From Stramentimicrobium sp964433555 (GTDB taxonomy: Bacteria > Atribacterota > Phoenicimicrobiia > Phoenicimicrobiales > Stramentimicrobiaceae): a stretch of DNA of 64,000 nt. The stretch lies in NCBI GenBank assembly GCA_964433555.1, contig CAYSRG010000003.1, positions 86,649-150,648 on the forward strand. Direction: 5' to 3'. This document shows positions 32,830 to 40,814 of this stretch, piece after piece (position 1 is the stretch's first letter; every line of letters starts with the position of its first letter). The notes under the pieces were generated by a model. That model saw nothing but the letters and a program-made list of their open reading frames with translations, was not told the origin of the DNA and made no database searches. A program made the translations under genes and the position numbers.

Positions 32830-35664
32830 ATGAAAAAGTATTTGTTACATTCAGATAAAAAAATAGAAAAACAAAAAGTATATTTTTGTTCTAAAGATAG
32901 TTTGATTCAGGAATGCACAATCTTCCAATATAATCCAGAAGCTATGCTTTTTGTAGATAAAAACAGAAGAGTGCTGGCAATAAACCCTAGATTCAGTCAA
33001 CTTTTTGATTACCAGCTGGAAGACGTGCAAGGTAAAAAGATCGATGCTTTTATTCTATTTGCCAATAATAAACAGAAAAGTTATGCAGATTTTTGGAAAA
33101 AGCTCGGTCAACAGTTTTACATCTCTGAAGCCATACTAACCAAGAAAGACCATTCTGTTGTGGAAATAGAAATTTCTGCCTCTCACATTTATAGCTCTAA
33201 GCAAAACCATCAAGGAATTTTATTAGCCTTTAAGGATATCACCCAGAGAAACGAGAACGAAAAGTTAAACAAGGTCTTATATAATATTTCCAAGGCAGCT
33301 AACTCAAATATCTCTTTACAAGAACTTTATGATACTATTTATCAGGAGCTTAATAATATTATCGATGCCAAAAATTTTCATATTGCCCTCTGGGATAAAG
33401 AAAAAGACAAGGTTATCTTTACCTATTTTGTTGACGAAAAAGATAAGCTAGATGAAAGGGAAAATAAACGGGGAGTATCGGGTACTCTGGCTAATTACAA
33501 TATAAAATATGGTAAATCTCTTCTGGCAAATTATGATCAGATATTAAAGTTTGCTGAAGCAGGGCAAGTTAACATTGCCAATATTGGAACATTGACTGAG
33601 AAAACCTCCTGGTTGGGAGTACCACTTAAAAGTGGCAATCAAATTATCGGTTCCATGGCAGCTGTCAATTATGATAAACAAGATATATATTCTGAAAAAG
33701 ATATTAATTTAATGGAATTTGTTTCCGAACAGGTAGCCACCGCTATTGAAAGAAAGAGATCAGAAGAATCCTTGCGTCAAAATGAAGAAAAATTCGTTTC
33801 CCTCTTCCGAAGTAATCCTCCAGCTACTCTTTATCAGGATGAGGAAGGCACAATATTGGATATTAATCTTAGATTTACTGAATTATTTGGTTATAAGCGA
33901 GAAGATGTTATAGGTGAAAATATCGATCAAATCAATTTTTATCCCCCGGAAAAAACAAAGGAAGGGAAAAAGTTAACCAGAAGTGCTTCCCGCTCAACCT
34001 TGATTAAATATGAAACTTACCGCAGGTCAAAAGACGGCAGGGATATTCCTGTTCAAATTTCAACATCTCAAGTAAAAATTAAGGACCAAGTGCGAGGAAT
34101 TATTGCACTCTATGAAGATATTACTGAGCAAAAACAAAATGAGAAATTGAAGCAGGTTCTCTATAATATTTCTCAAGCTGCTAACTCTAAGATAACCCTT
34201 GTTCAACTTTATAGTATTATCCATATGGAATTAAAAAAAGTCATAAATGCTGATAATTTTTATATTGCCCTTTTAGACGAAAGTACTAATGAATTATGCT
34301 TTGTCTATTATAATGATGAAAAAGAAACCGATTTCTGTTCGAAAAATATTAGCCAAAGGATTACTCTCACCGATTATCTCATTGTGCATCAGCAGTCTCT
34401 CCTATTAAATTATAATCAGATTCAGGAATTAGTGCTGGGAGGCAAGGTTCAAGATCCAGGAGCTGTTACTGAGGAGATATGTTGGTTAAGTGTCCCTCTG
34501 GAAACGGAAGGCAAAGTTATCGGAGCTATGACTGTCCAGAATTATTACAATCCTACTAGTTATTCGGAAAAGGATATTAAACTTATGGAGATAGTGGCAG
34601 ATCAGGTTGCCACCGCTATTGTAATAAAACAAAGTGAAGAGAAGATTACTTATATCAGTTTTCATGATACTCTCACCGGTCTATACAACAGGGCTTATTT
34701 TAAAGAAGAATTAAAAAGAATGAATCATCCCAGGTTTTTCCCTCTGAGTGTAGTAATGATTGATGTTAATGGATTGAAAGCAGTTAATGATGCCTTTGGA
34801 CACCATCAGGGAGATGAGTTATTAAAAAATTTAGCTAAAATACTACAAAGCAATTCTCGGGAAGTTGATGTTCTGGCACGCTTGGGAGGTGATGAATTTG
34901 CTATCATTCTTCCCACTACCTCTATATCAGACGTGGAAGCTTTCAGTCAGAGAATAAATAATAGTTGCAAACAAAACTATTTCCAACCAGCGTATCTTAA
35001 TCCTAACATTTCTATAGGATTTGCTACTCAAGAGGGTGCCTTAGTTAATTGTGAAGAAATTATAAAAGAAGCTGACCATAAAATGTATCAAAATAAACTA
35101 TTCAACGCCAAAAGCAGAGAAAAATACCTTCTGAACGCTTTCCTAACCATACTGGCAGAAAGAGATGTGCATACAGAAAGTCACGCCCAACGTTTGGCAA
35201 ATATTTCCTCTATAATGGGTCAAAAAATTGGCTTAAATCATTATGAACTAAATAGACTTCATTTATTGGCTTTGTTACATGATATTGGTAAAATTGGTAT
35301 TCCCGAAGACATTCTATTCAAAGCTGATCCTCTGACTAATAAAGAATGGGAAAAATTAAAAAATCATTGCCAGATTGGTTACCGTATTGCCAAAAATATT
35401 CCTGACTTCTCTTCTATTGCCAAAGAAATTTTATACCATCATGAACGATGGGATGGCACCGGATACCCGGTGGGTTTGAAAGAGAAAGAAATTCCCTTGC
35501 TCTCCAGGATTATTGCTATTGTTGATGCCTATGATACTATGCAATCCAGTAGGAATTACAAAAAAACATTAAACCAGAAGGAAGCATTGGAGGTAGTAAG
35601 GAAAAATGCAGGCAGTCAGTTTGATCCAGACCTGGTTACTATTTTTTTAGAAGTTCTAAGGTAA
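32830..35664 (+). CDS. PAS-GAF-PAS-GAF-GGDEF-HD-GYP cyclic-di-GMP signalling protein
   Basis: This 944-residue cytoplasmic sensor has two tandem PAS-GAF units (about 30-310 and 315-600) and then a diguanylate cyclase domain with intact GGDEF (near 686-690, LARLGGDEFAIILP). An HD-GYP phosphodiesterase domain (about 765-944) follows, with HDIGK near 816 and HHERWDGTGYP near 870-880. It could both make and break cyclic-di-GMP. The two sensor units are clear duplicates: NKVLYNISKAANSNISLQEL matches KQVLYNISQAANSKITLVQL. There is no membrane segment. The ATG at 32830 has only a weak ribosome site. It is monocistronic. Confidence 0.9.
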   Translation: MKKYLLHSDKKIEKQKVYFCSKDSLIQECTIFQYNPEAMLFVDKNRRVLAINPRFSQLFDYQLEDVQGKKIDAFILFANNKQKSYADFWKKLGQQFYISEAILTKKDHSVVEIEISASHIYSSKQNHQGILLAFKDITQRNENEKLNKVLYNISKAANSNISLQELYDTIYQELNNIIDAKNFHIALWDKEKDKVIFTYFVDEKDKLDERENKRGVSGTLANYNIKYGKSLLANYDQILKFAEAGQVNIANIGTLTEKTSWLGVPLKSGNQIIGSMAAVNYDKQDIYSEKDINLMEFVSEQVATAIERKRSEESLRQNEEKFVSLFRSNPPATLYQDEEGTILDINLRFTELFGYKREDVIGENIDQINFYPPEKTKEGKKLTRSASRSTLIKYETYRRSKDGRDIPVQISTSQVKIKDQVRGIIALYEDITEQKQNEKLKQVLYNISQAANSKITLVQLYSIIHMELKKVINADNFYIALLDESTNELCFVYYNDEKETDFCSKNISQRITLTDYLIVHQQSLLLNYNQIQELVLGGKVQDPGAVTEEICWLSVPLETEGKVIGAMTVQNYYNPTSYSEKDIKLMEIVADQVATAIVIKQSEEKITYISFHDTLTGLYNRAYFKEELKRMNHPRFFPLSVVMIDVNGLKAVNDAFGHHQGDELLKNLAKILQSNSREVDVLARLGGDEFAIILPTTSISDVEAFSQRINNSCKQNYFQPAYLNPNISIGFATQEGALVNCEEIIKEADHKMYQNKLFNAKSREKYLLNAFLTILAERDVHTESHAQRLANISSIMGQKIGLNHYELNRLHLLALLHDIGKIGIPEDILFKADPLTNKEWEKLKNHCQIGYRIAKNIPDFSSIAKEILYHHERWDGTGYPVGLKEKEIPLLSRIIAIVDAYDTMQSSRNYKKTLNQKEALEVVRKNAGSQFDPDLVTIFLEVLR

Positions 35665-35734
35665 TTGCTTTATAAATAAGATTTCTTTATTGCTGTTAAG
35701 AATTAATTTTAGAACTAATAGTTAATTTTGGTAA

Positions 35735-35770
35735 AAATAAATTACCCGACTGTTGCCGGGTAATTTATTT
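35735..35770. terminator. Perfect 14-bp stem hairpin, bidirectional terminator candidate
   Basis: AAATAAATTACCCG and CGGGTAATTTATTT form a perfect 14-bp stem with an 8-base loop. It lies between the convergent signalling gene (stop 35664) and the PfkB gene (stop 35859). T-rich arms on both strands fit a bidirectional terminator. Confidence 0.75.
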
Positions 35771-35801
35771 AGGAGGTTTAAAAATGAAAAAGTTTATTTA
35801 A
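35771..35801 (+). other. Orphan ribosome site with five-codon frame
   Basis: AGGAGGT (35771-35777) is a perfect ribosome site 6 nt before ATG 35784, but the frame is only MKKFI and a stop. It follows directly after the hairpin. It looks like the start of a lost gene rather than a working peptide gene. Confidence 0.4.
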
Positions 35802-35858
35802 AAAGATATTTTTTAATTGATAAAAATTTTAGCACTTATTTTTAATATGTCAAGGGTA

Positions 35859-36788
35859 CTAAGTAATTTTTTTTAGATATATTTTTCCCTGTTGGTGCCA
35901 AAAATTTCTAATCTGTTTTCTTAGCTGGGCAGAATATTCTGGAATGGCTCCAGAACGGCTAGCTACAAATGCTCCTACCTGATTAGCAAATATTGCTGAT
36001 TTTCCAGCACCTGCTCCAGATAAAAAGGCAAACAAAAATGCCGCACTGTAACTATCACCTGACCCCACCGTATCCTGAACCTTTGTTTTAACACCAGGAA
36101 TAGAATAACAATTATCTCCTTCATAGACCAAAGAACCTTTCTCTCCCAGGGTTAGGCATAAGATTTTTAGTTTGTATTTTGAAGATAACGCCTGAAAGAT
36201 ATCTTCTCTGCAGTAGATTTTGCCAAATAATAGTTTAGAAATATTAATAGCTTCTTCTTCATTCAGTTTTAAAATGGTATTAAAATGTAAAGATTGTTCA
36301 ATCCATTCTCTCTGATAAAAGTTCTGTCTAAGATTGACATCATAAAACATCTCTCTACAGGATAAATTTGATAATAATTCATAAAGAAGATCTCTATTAA
36401 CTGCTGAACGCTGAGCTAAAGTACCAAAGCAGAAGGCATCCCAGGTCTCTTTTAATAATTTATCCTTAGATTCTTTGCTTAACATAATCTGATCCCATGC
36501 TACTCCTTTGTGTATGTTATATTTTGGGTATCCCTGCTGGTCTACATACACCTCAACCTTTCCGGTTGGCAAATTCAGATTAGTGGTAATATACCGAGTA
36601 TCAAGTCCATACTTTTTGGCAATTCTTAAGGCTTCCCTGCCTAATTTATCTCTTCCGACCGCAGAAATAAATGTTGACTTAACACCCATTCCAGCTAAAT
36701 GGCAGGCTAAATTGAATGGTGCGCCACCTATATACGCCTTTCCTGCAATGATATCCCATAATAATTCACCAAATGATAAAACTTTCAC
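35859..36788 (-). CDS. PfkB-family carbohydrate kinase (fructokinase-like)
   Basis: This 309-residue sugar kinase has the PfkB start MKVLSFGELLWDIIAGKAYI with GGAPFNLACHLAGMGVKSTF (substrate-binding Gly-Gly), the C-terminal signature KVQDTVGSGDSYSAAFLFAF with the catalytic aspartate, and the ATP-site GAFVASRSGA. The opening GELLWD and ARYITTNL resemble fructokinases and bacterial sugar kinases, but ribose or 2-keto-sugar use is possible. The start is GTG 36788 with a GAGGA ribosome site. It is the last gene of the polyol cluster, 36 bp after the sorbose-1-phosphate reductase-like gene. Confidence 0.87.
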   Translation of the reverse strand: MKVLSFGELLWDIIAGKAYIGGAPFNLACHLAGMGVKSTFISAVGRDKLGREALRIAKKYGLDTRYITTNLNLPTGKVEVYVDQQGYPKYNIHKGVAWDQIMLSKESKDKLLKETWDAFCFGTLAQRSAVNRDLLYELLSNLSCREMFYDVNLRQNFYQREWIEQSLHFNTILKLNEEEAINISKLLFGKIYCREDIFQALSSKYKLKILCLTLGEKGSLVYEGDNCYSIPGVKTKVQDTVGSGDSYSAAFLFAFLSGAGAGKSAIFANQVGAFVASRSGAIPEYSAQLRKQIRNFWHQQGKIYLKKIT

Positions 36789-36824
36789 TGTTCTTTTTCC
36801 TCTTCACAAATCTATCTATGACTT

Positions 36825-38087
36825 TTAAATTGGTTGAGCATTGGCAAGCAAATACTTTTCTGCCTGTGGTGACCATAATCCATTAGTTACTGACAGAATA
36901 TCAGCCAATCCTCTCATTACAGGTTCTTCCTTTACTTTTTGCGGTATTTCGGAAAGAGCAATAAGATCCATTTTGATATTGGTGTATATTAATTTCTTCC
37001 CCCCAGGAATCGTGGGTAAATTAAGTGTGGTTTCAACCACACAGTTTAATCCACCTATGTGAGTAACCATAGCAGCAGGATTAATAACATTTTTTCCCAT
37101 CATTTCCAGTGCTTCAATCATATCCTCTGTATTTCCACCACTGCTTCCCACTAGATGGGTGGATAAATAATGAATATTATAAAAATTCACAGTTGCATTA
37201 AAATGGGTATCTGTGGGACCGGCAAAAAAATTTAAACATCCATCTCTGGCTAATAAGGAATCACCCAACTCAACAACTTCCCTTATGGGCGCCATGATAA
37301 ATATATCATCATATCCTCTCCCTTCGCTGATGCAAAGTAATGATTTGCTTATATCTTTTTCTTTTAGAGGATTAAGATAGATAAGTTTAACTCCCATTTT
37401 CTCAGCTTTAGAAACAGAAAATATCTTTCCAGCTCTATACAATCGTTGGTCGTCAACATCTGTTATTACCAGTAATCCTGGCCTCTTTTCCCGATGTAGT
37501 GCATAATCAATCATGCCTAAACCCATCGGTCCAGCCCCTCCCATAATCATCATATTCCCTTTTTCTTTTATTCCCATATAATGAATATATTCTCCTGGAG
37601 TAGTATGAAAACTGGTATGAAAGGCACCAATAATACAGGACATTGGTTCTGCTAAAGAACCACTATAAAAAGCTTCACCTTTATAATGAAGCAAGCAATT
37701 CATTTCCATTACCTGATTGGGGATAATTATATAGGTAGCATCACCGCCAATATAAGGGAAAGAATAGCCAGGAGCATCAAGCGTTCCTTGATAATTTAAT
37801 GCTGGTTGAATAGCAAATTTCTCTCCGCTATGAAATTCATGCTGCCATTTTTTCCCTACTTCAATAATTTCACCGCAAAACTCATGTCCAATAATAGTAG
37901 GATTCTCACGAATATTCTCTGGTACCCGCTTGTGTTTTTCACCCTGAATAGCTGCTTTATAAGATGAAAGACATAAACTATCTGTAATAACATGAGCTAA
38001 TATTTCATCATCCTGTCTAGGAGGTAACTCAAACTCTTCCAGCCGTAAATCATTTTTTCCGTAAATTCGAACAGCTTTCGTTTTCAT
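36825..38087 (-). CDS. Zinc-type alcohol dehydrogenase, L-sorbose-1-phosphate reductase-like
   Basis: This 420-residue medium-chain dehydrogenase has GHEFCGEIIEVGKKW with the structural His-Glu, DSLCLSSYKAA near the catalytic cysteine position, and MIMGGAGPMGLGMIDYALHR for NAD(P) binding. The middle insert and length (over 400 residues) resemble L-sorbose-1-phosphate reductase (SorE) and related polyol-phosphate enzymes rather than simple alcohol dehydrogenases. It is in line with an SDR polyol dehydrogenase and a PfkB kinase. It would interconvert a keto-sugar phosphate and a hexitol phosphate. The exact substrate is not fixed by sequence. Confidence 0.82.
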   Translation of the reverse strand: MKTKAVRIYGKNDLRLEEFELPPRQDDEILAHVITDSLCLSSYKAAIQGEKHKRVPENIRENPTIIGHEFCGEIIEVGKKWQHEFHSGEKFAIQPALNYQGTLDAPGYSFPYIGGDATYIIIPNQVMEMNCLLHYKGEAFYSGSLAEPMSCIIGAFHTSFHTTPGEYIHYMGIKEKGNMMIMGGAGPMGLGMIDYALHREKRPGLLVITDVDDQRLYRAGKIFSVSKAEKMGVKLIYLNPLKEKDISKSLLCISEGRGYDDIFIMAPIREVVELGDSLLARDGCLNFFAGPTDTHFNATVNFYNIHYLSTHLVGSSGGNTEDMIEALEMMGKNVINPAAMVTHIGGLNCVVETTLNLPTIPGGKKLIYTNIKMDLIALSEIPQKVKEEPVMRGLADILSVTNGLWSPQAEKYLLANAQPI

Positions 38088-38116
38088 AGTATTACCCTTT
38101 TCATTTATATCATTGA

Positions 38117-39367
38117 TTATCTTAACATGACCTGCCCACCGGCAACAGGTATCGCCTGACCTGTTTCATACTTCTGTCCGATAACATACAATACTGCTTT
38201 TACAATATCCTCACAACTACAACCCCTACCCACAGGTATTTTGGATTTATAGAATTGCCTAACATCATCAATATTACGAGCCCCTGGTACTTTGCCACTT
38301 TTTAGATATTGTACAAAAAGACCATTTCGGGGATCAGACCAGAGAGGACCTTCGAAAAAATTACCAGGACATATTGCATTTACCTTAATATTATCTTCTA
38401 ATAATTCCTTAGCAAAGCTTTGTGTTAATCCTATACCGGCAAACTTGCTTCCAGCATAAGCACAATTCTTATAGGAACCTTCTAATCCAGATTTGGAATT
38501 AATTTGAATAATATCAGTTATATAATCAGAATGACCCTTGTTCTGCCAAGCCATTACCCGGGAGGCATGTTTGGTACATAAAAAGTAACCAAAGTAATTT
38601 ACCTTATTGACAAACTGAAAATCCTGAAAATTCATTTCCTTAACACTTTCGGCTTTCAGTACACCTGCATTATTAATAAATACATCCATTCCACCTGTAT
38701 TTCTAACAATCTCCTCAGTCATTTCCTGTACTGATTTCTCATTGGTCACATCAACGCTTACTGCGAAAGCACACTTTTTATCATAAAGATAATTCAATTC
38801 CTCCACCAATTTTGCAGCACCCTCCCTATTAATATCAGCTACAAATAAGAAGGCACCCATTTTAACCAAGTTTCTGACCAAACAGGCGCCAATTCCCTGG
38901 GCACCTCCGGTAACTACAATGATCTTTCCTTTTACACTGCAGGTAATCTCATAGTCTGGTTTTGAGACACTTTTCTGAGGAACAGACACCTGCATTAGTT
39001 CAGTTAAAGGCTCTTTCTGTGTATCCAGACATTCTTGATAGTTAGAACCTGAAAATAAAATCATATCATTATCTAATGTAATAATATGAGGATGATATTT
39101 ATGTCCCTTCAGATACTGCTGATAATCCTGAGAAAGTCTTTTTATGATATCATATTTTTTTTCTAAGAAGGACTCTTCATCAATGGAAAGTTCAATAGTA
39201 AGAGGTGGGTTTAACAATTTTCCAGTTCTGGAAAGTTCATTAATTTTGTCCTTGAGCTGTAAAATTTTTCCTGGATTCTTCTCATATTTTATATACCTAC
39301 CCTTTTCACCATCAAAACTAAGACCTCTAATCAGAGGAATAAGCATATTTAGAAATGAATTTTTCAT
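38117..39367 (-). CDS. SDR-family polyol dehydrogenase with long N-terminal extension
   Basis: This 416-residue protein has a classical SDR domain from about residue 147: KGKIIVVTGGAQGIGACLVR, NNAGVLKAESVKEMNFQDFQ, and YAGSKFAGIGLTQSFAKELL with the catalytic Tyr and Lys. NAICPGNFFEGPLW and a final GQAIPVAGGQVML follow, like sorbitol-6-phosphate dehydrogenases. The first 145 residues resemble the linker that joins aldolase and SDR halves in bifunctional rhamnulose-1-phosphate aldolase/dehydrogenases (HPHIITLDNDMILFSG); the aldolase itself is missing. A GGGAGG ribosome site precedes ATG 39367. It is cotranscribed with the adjoining sugar genes. Confidence 0.85.
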   Translation of the reverse strand: MKNSFLNMLIPLIRGLSFDGEKGRYIKYEKNPGKILQLKDKINELSRTGKLLNPPLTIELSIDEESFLEKKYDIIKRLSQDYQQYLKGHKYHPHIITLDNDMILFSGSNYQECLDTQKEPLTELMQVSVPQKSVSKPDYEITCSVKGKIIVVTGGAQGIGACLVRNLVKMGAFLFVADINREGAAKLVEELNYLYDKKCAFAVSVDVTNEKSVQEMTEEIVRNTGGMDVFINNAGVLKAESVKEMNFQDFQFVNKVNYFGYFLCTKHASRVMAWQNKGHSDYITDIIQINSKSGLEGSYKNCAYAGSKFAGIGLTQSFAKELLEDNIKVNAICPGNFFEGPLWSDPRNGLFVQYLKSGKVPGARNIDDVRQFYKSKIPVGRGCSCEDIVKAVLYVIGQKYETGQAIPVAGGQVMLR

Positions 39368-39405
39368 AAAATCCTCCCAGTGGTAAAGATTAACCAGAGA
39401 ATAAT

Positions 39406-40737
39406 TTATACATATGGTAATAAATGAGCTACGTTCTCTGGATTATAAGGATCAATTTGTCGGCCAATAGCACCATAAACTTTTAGCTTATATCTTAAGG
39501 AATGGTTTCTCAAAGGATTCTGCTCATTAAAAAGAGCGTAGTGTAGATTGTAATTTGCTAATTTCTCATGAGCAATTAAAGCCCAGGTCATATCAATTAA
39601 ATGTTGAAATGGTGGTTTTAGTATTTCAGGACAATTAAAACTTTGTCTGGATTGATTGATATCCACTCCACTTATCTCCATCAAATTATATTCCTGACAG
39701 AGCTGCTGTACTCTTTTTAATTGCTGGATGGTATTGCGAGGTGGCATATAGGTTACTGCTTTAAAACCAATACTTTTTATCTCAGCAAATAATTCTTCTA
39801 AATAATCATCTTCAAATTTCTGGCTCTTCTTATCACCAGTAGGAGATTCTAATACATCACCTAAATAGGCATAGGCTGGAATAGCATAGATAGAATTAGC
39901 AAAATTTATTGCTTCATAAACTGAAATACACTCCTGATAGTCAGGTTCTATATAAATATTTTCCATGAATGAACTCTTTAAAATCCCTAATAAATCATAA
40001 AGATAGTGGGGATTATTGGATTCAATTAAGTATGATTTGATTTTTTCTGGAATGATAATTCTTAATTTTCCTTGTAAAAAACTAATCAATTTTTTACCCT
40101 TGCCAATTTGCTGAACTAAATTTTTGGCTAGAGCAAGAAGAAGATGTCTCTCGGTAACACTGCCCCCCTCATCAGCCTTAGATAGAGGGAAAATATTCTG
40201 GTAATAATCAATTTTTTCAATACCAAAATCAAATAATAATTGATTCATTCTTTCTACCATTAAATAATTTCTGGCATTACGTCTTTCATTGATGGATTTA
40301 AGAAATTCTTTTGTTCTGCTAAACTGGCTCTGCGCTATACCATGTATGGCAATATAGGCTATATTTTTAGAATCAGGACTGTTTATTCGCCTTCCTTGTA
40401 GTCTAGTCTGATTAAAATTAACCCTCAATTCAAAACCTACTGTAGAAGATATTCCTATACTTTTGCAGGCGAACAATAATTCTTCACATCCTGCGATAGA
40501 ATCATGATCCATAATACCGATAGTTTGAAGTCCAGCTTTCCAGGCCTGAAAGGCTGTGCAGGAAGGAGAATAAGGACTAAAAGAATAAATGGTATGAACA
40601 TGATTGTTAACCTCTTCGCTTTTCTTTCTAATTATTTTCCCCTTTTTTATCATCTTTCCTATCTCGGTAATTGCTTGCAAGCGCTCTGTTTTAGTTGTAC
40701 TATTTAATTTTTCTGTAAGATAAATTAAAATATCCAT
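39406..40737 (-). CDS. PHP-domain metal-dependent phosphoesterase-like protein
   Basis: This 443-residue protein has the PHP signature: NNHVHTIYSFSPYSPS with the first metal-binding histidines, and GIMDHDSIAGCEELLFACKS. The rest is helical with a C-terminal part containing YAYLGDVLESP and the sequence SGVDINQSRQSFNCP. PHP proteins hydrolyse phosphoesters or remove sugar phosphates. This form, near 440 residues and without a polymerase domain, is found beside sugar operons, but its substrate is unknown to me. It lies between the SDR gene (38 bp) and the E1 gene (77 bp) on the same strand. Confidence 0.8.
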   Translation of the reverse strand: MDILIYLTEKLNSTTKTERLQAITEIGKMIKKGKIIRKKSEEVNNHVHTIYSFSPYSPSCTAFQAWKAGLQTIGIMDHDSIAGCEELLFACKSIGISSTVGFELRVNFNQTRLQGRRINSPDSKNIAYIAIHGIAQSQFSRTKEFLKSINERRNARNYLMVERMNQLLFDFGIEKIDYYQNIFPLSKADEGGSVTERHLLLALAKNLVQQIGKGKKLISFLQGKLRIIIPEKIKSYLIESNNPHYLYDLLGILKSSFMENIYIEPDYQECISVYEAINFANSIYAIPAYAYLGDVLESPTGDKKSQKFEDDYLEELFAEIKSIGFKAVTYMPPRNTIQQLKRVQQLCQEYNLMEISGVDINQSRQSFNCPEILKPPFQHLIDMTWALIAHEKLANYNLHYALFNEQNPLRNHSLRYKLKVYGAIGRQIDPYNPENVAHLLPYV

Positions 40738-40814
40738 ATAACCTTACTTTGATTAGTTCTTAATTTAATATAGTGGTGTAAAATATTTTTAGAATTATTA
40801 GAAACGGTAAAAAT

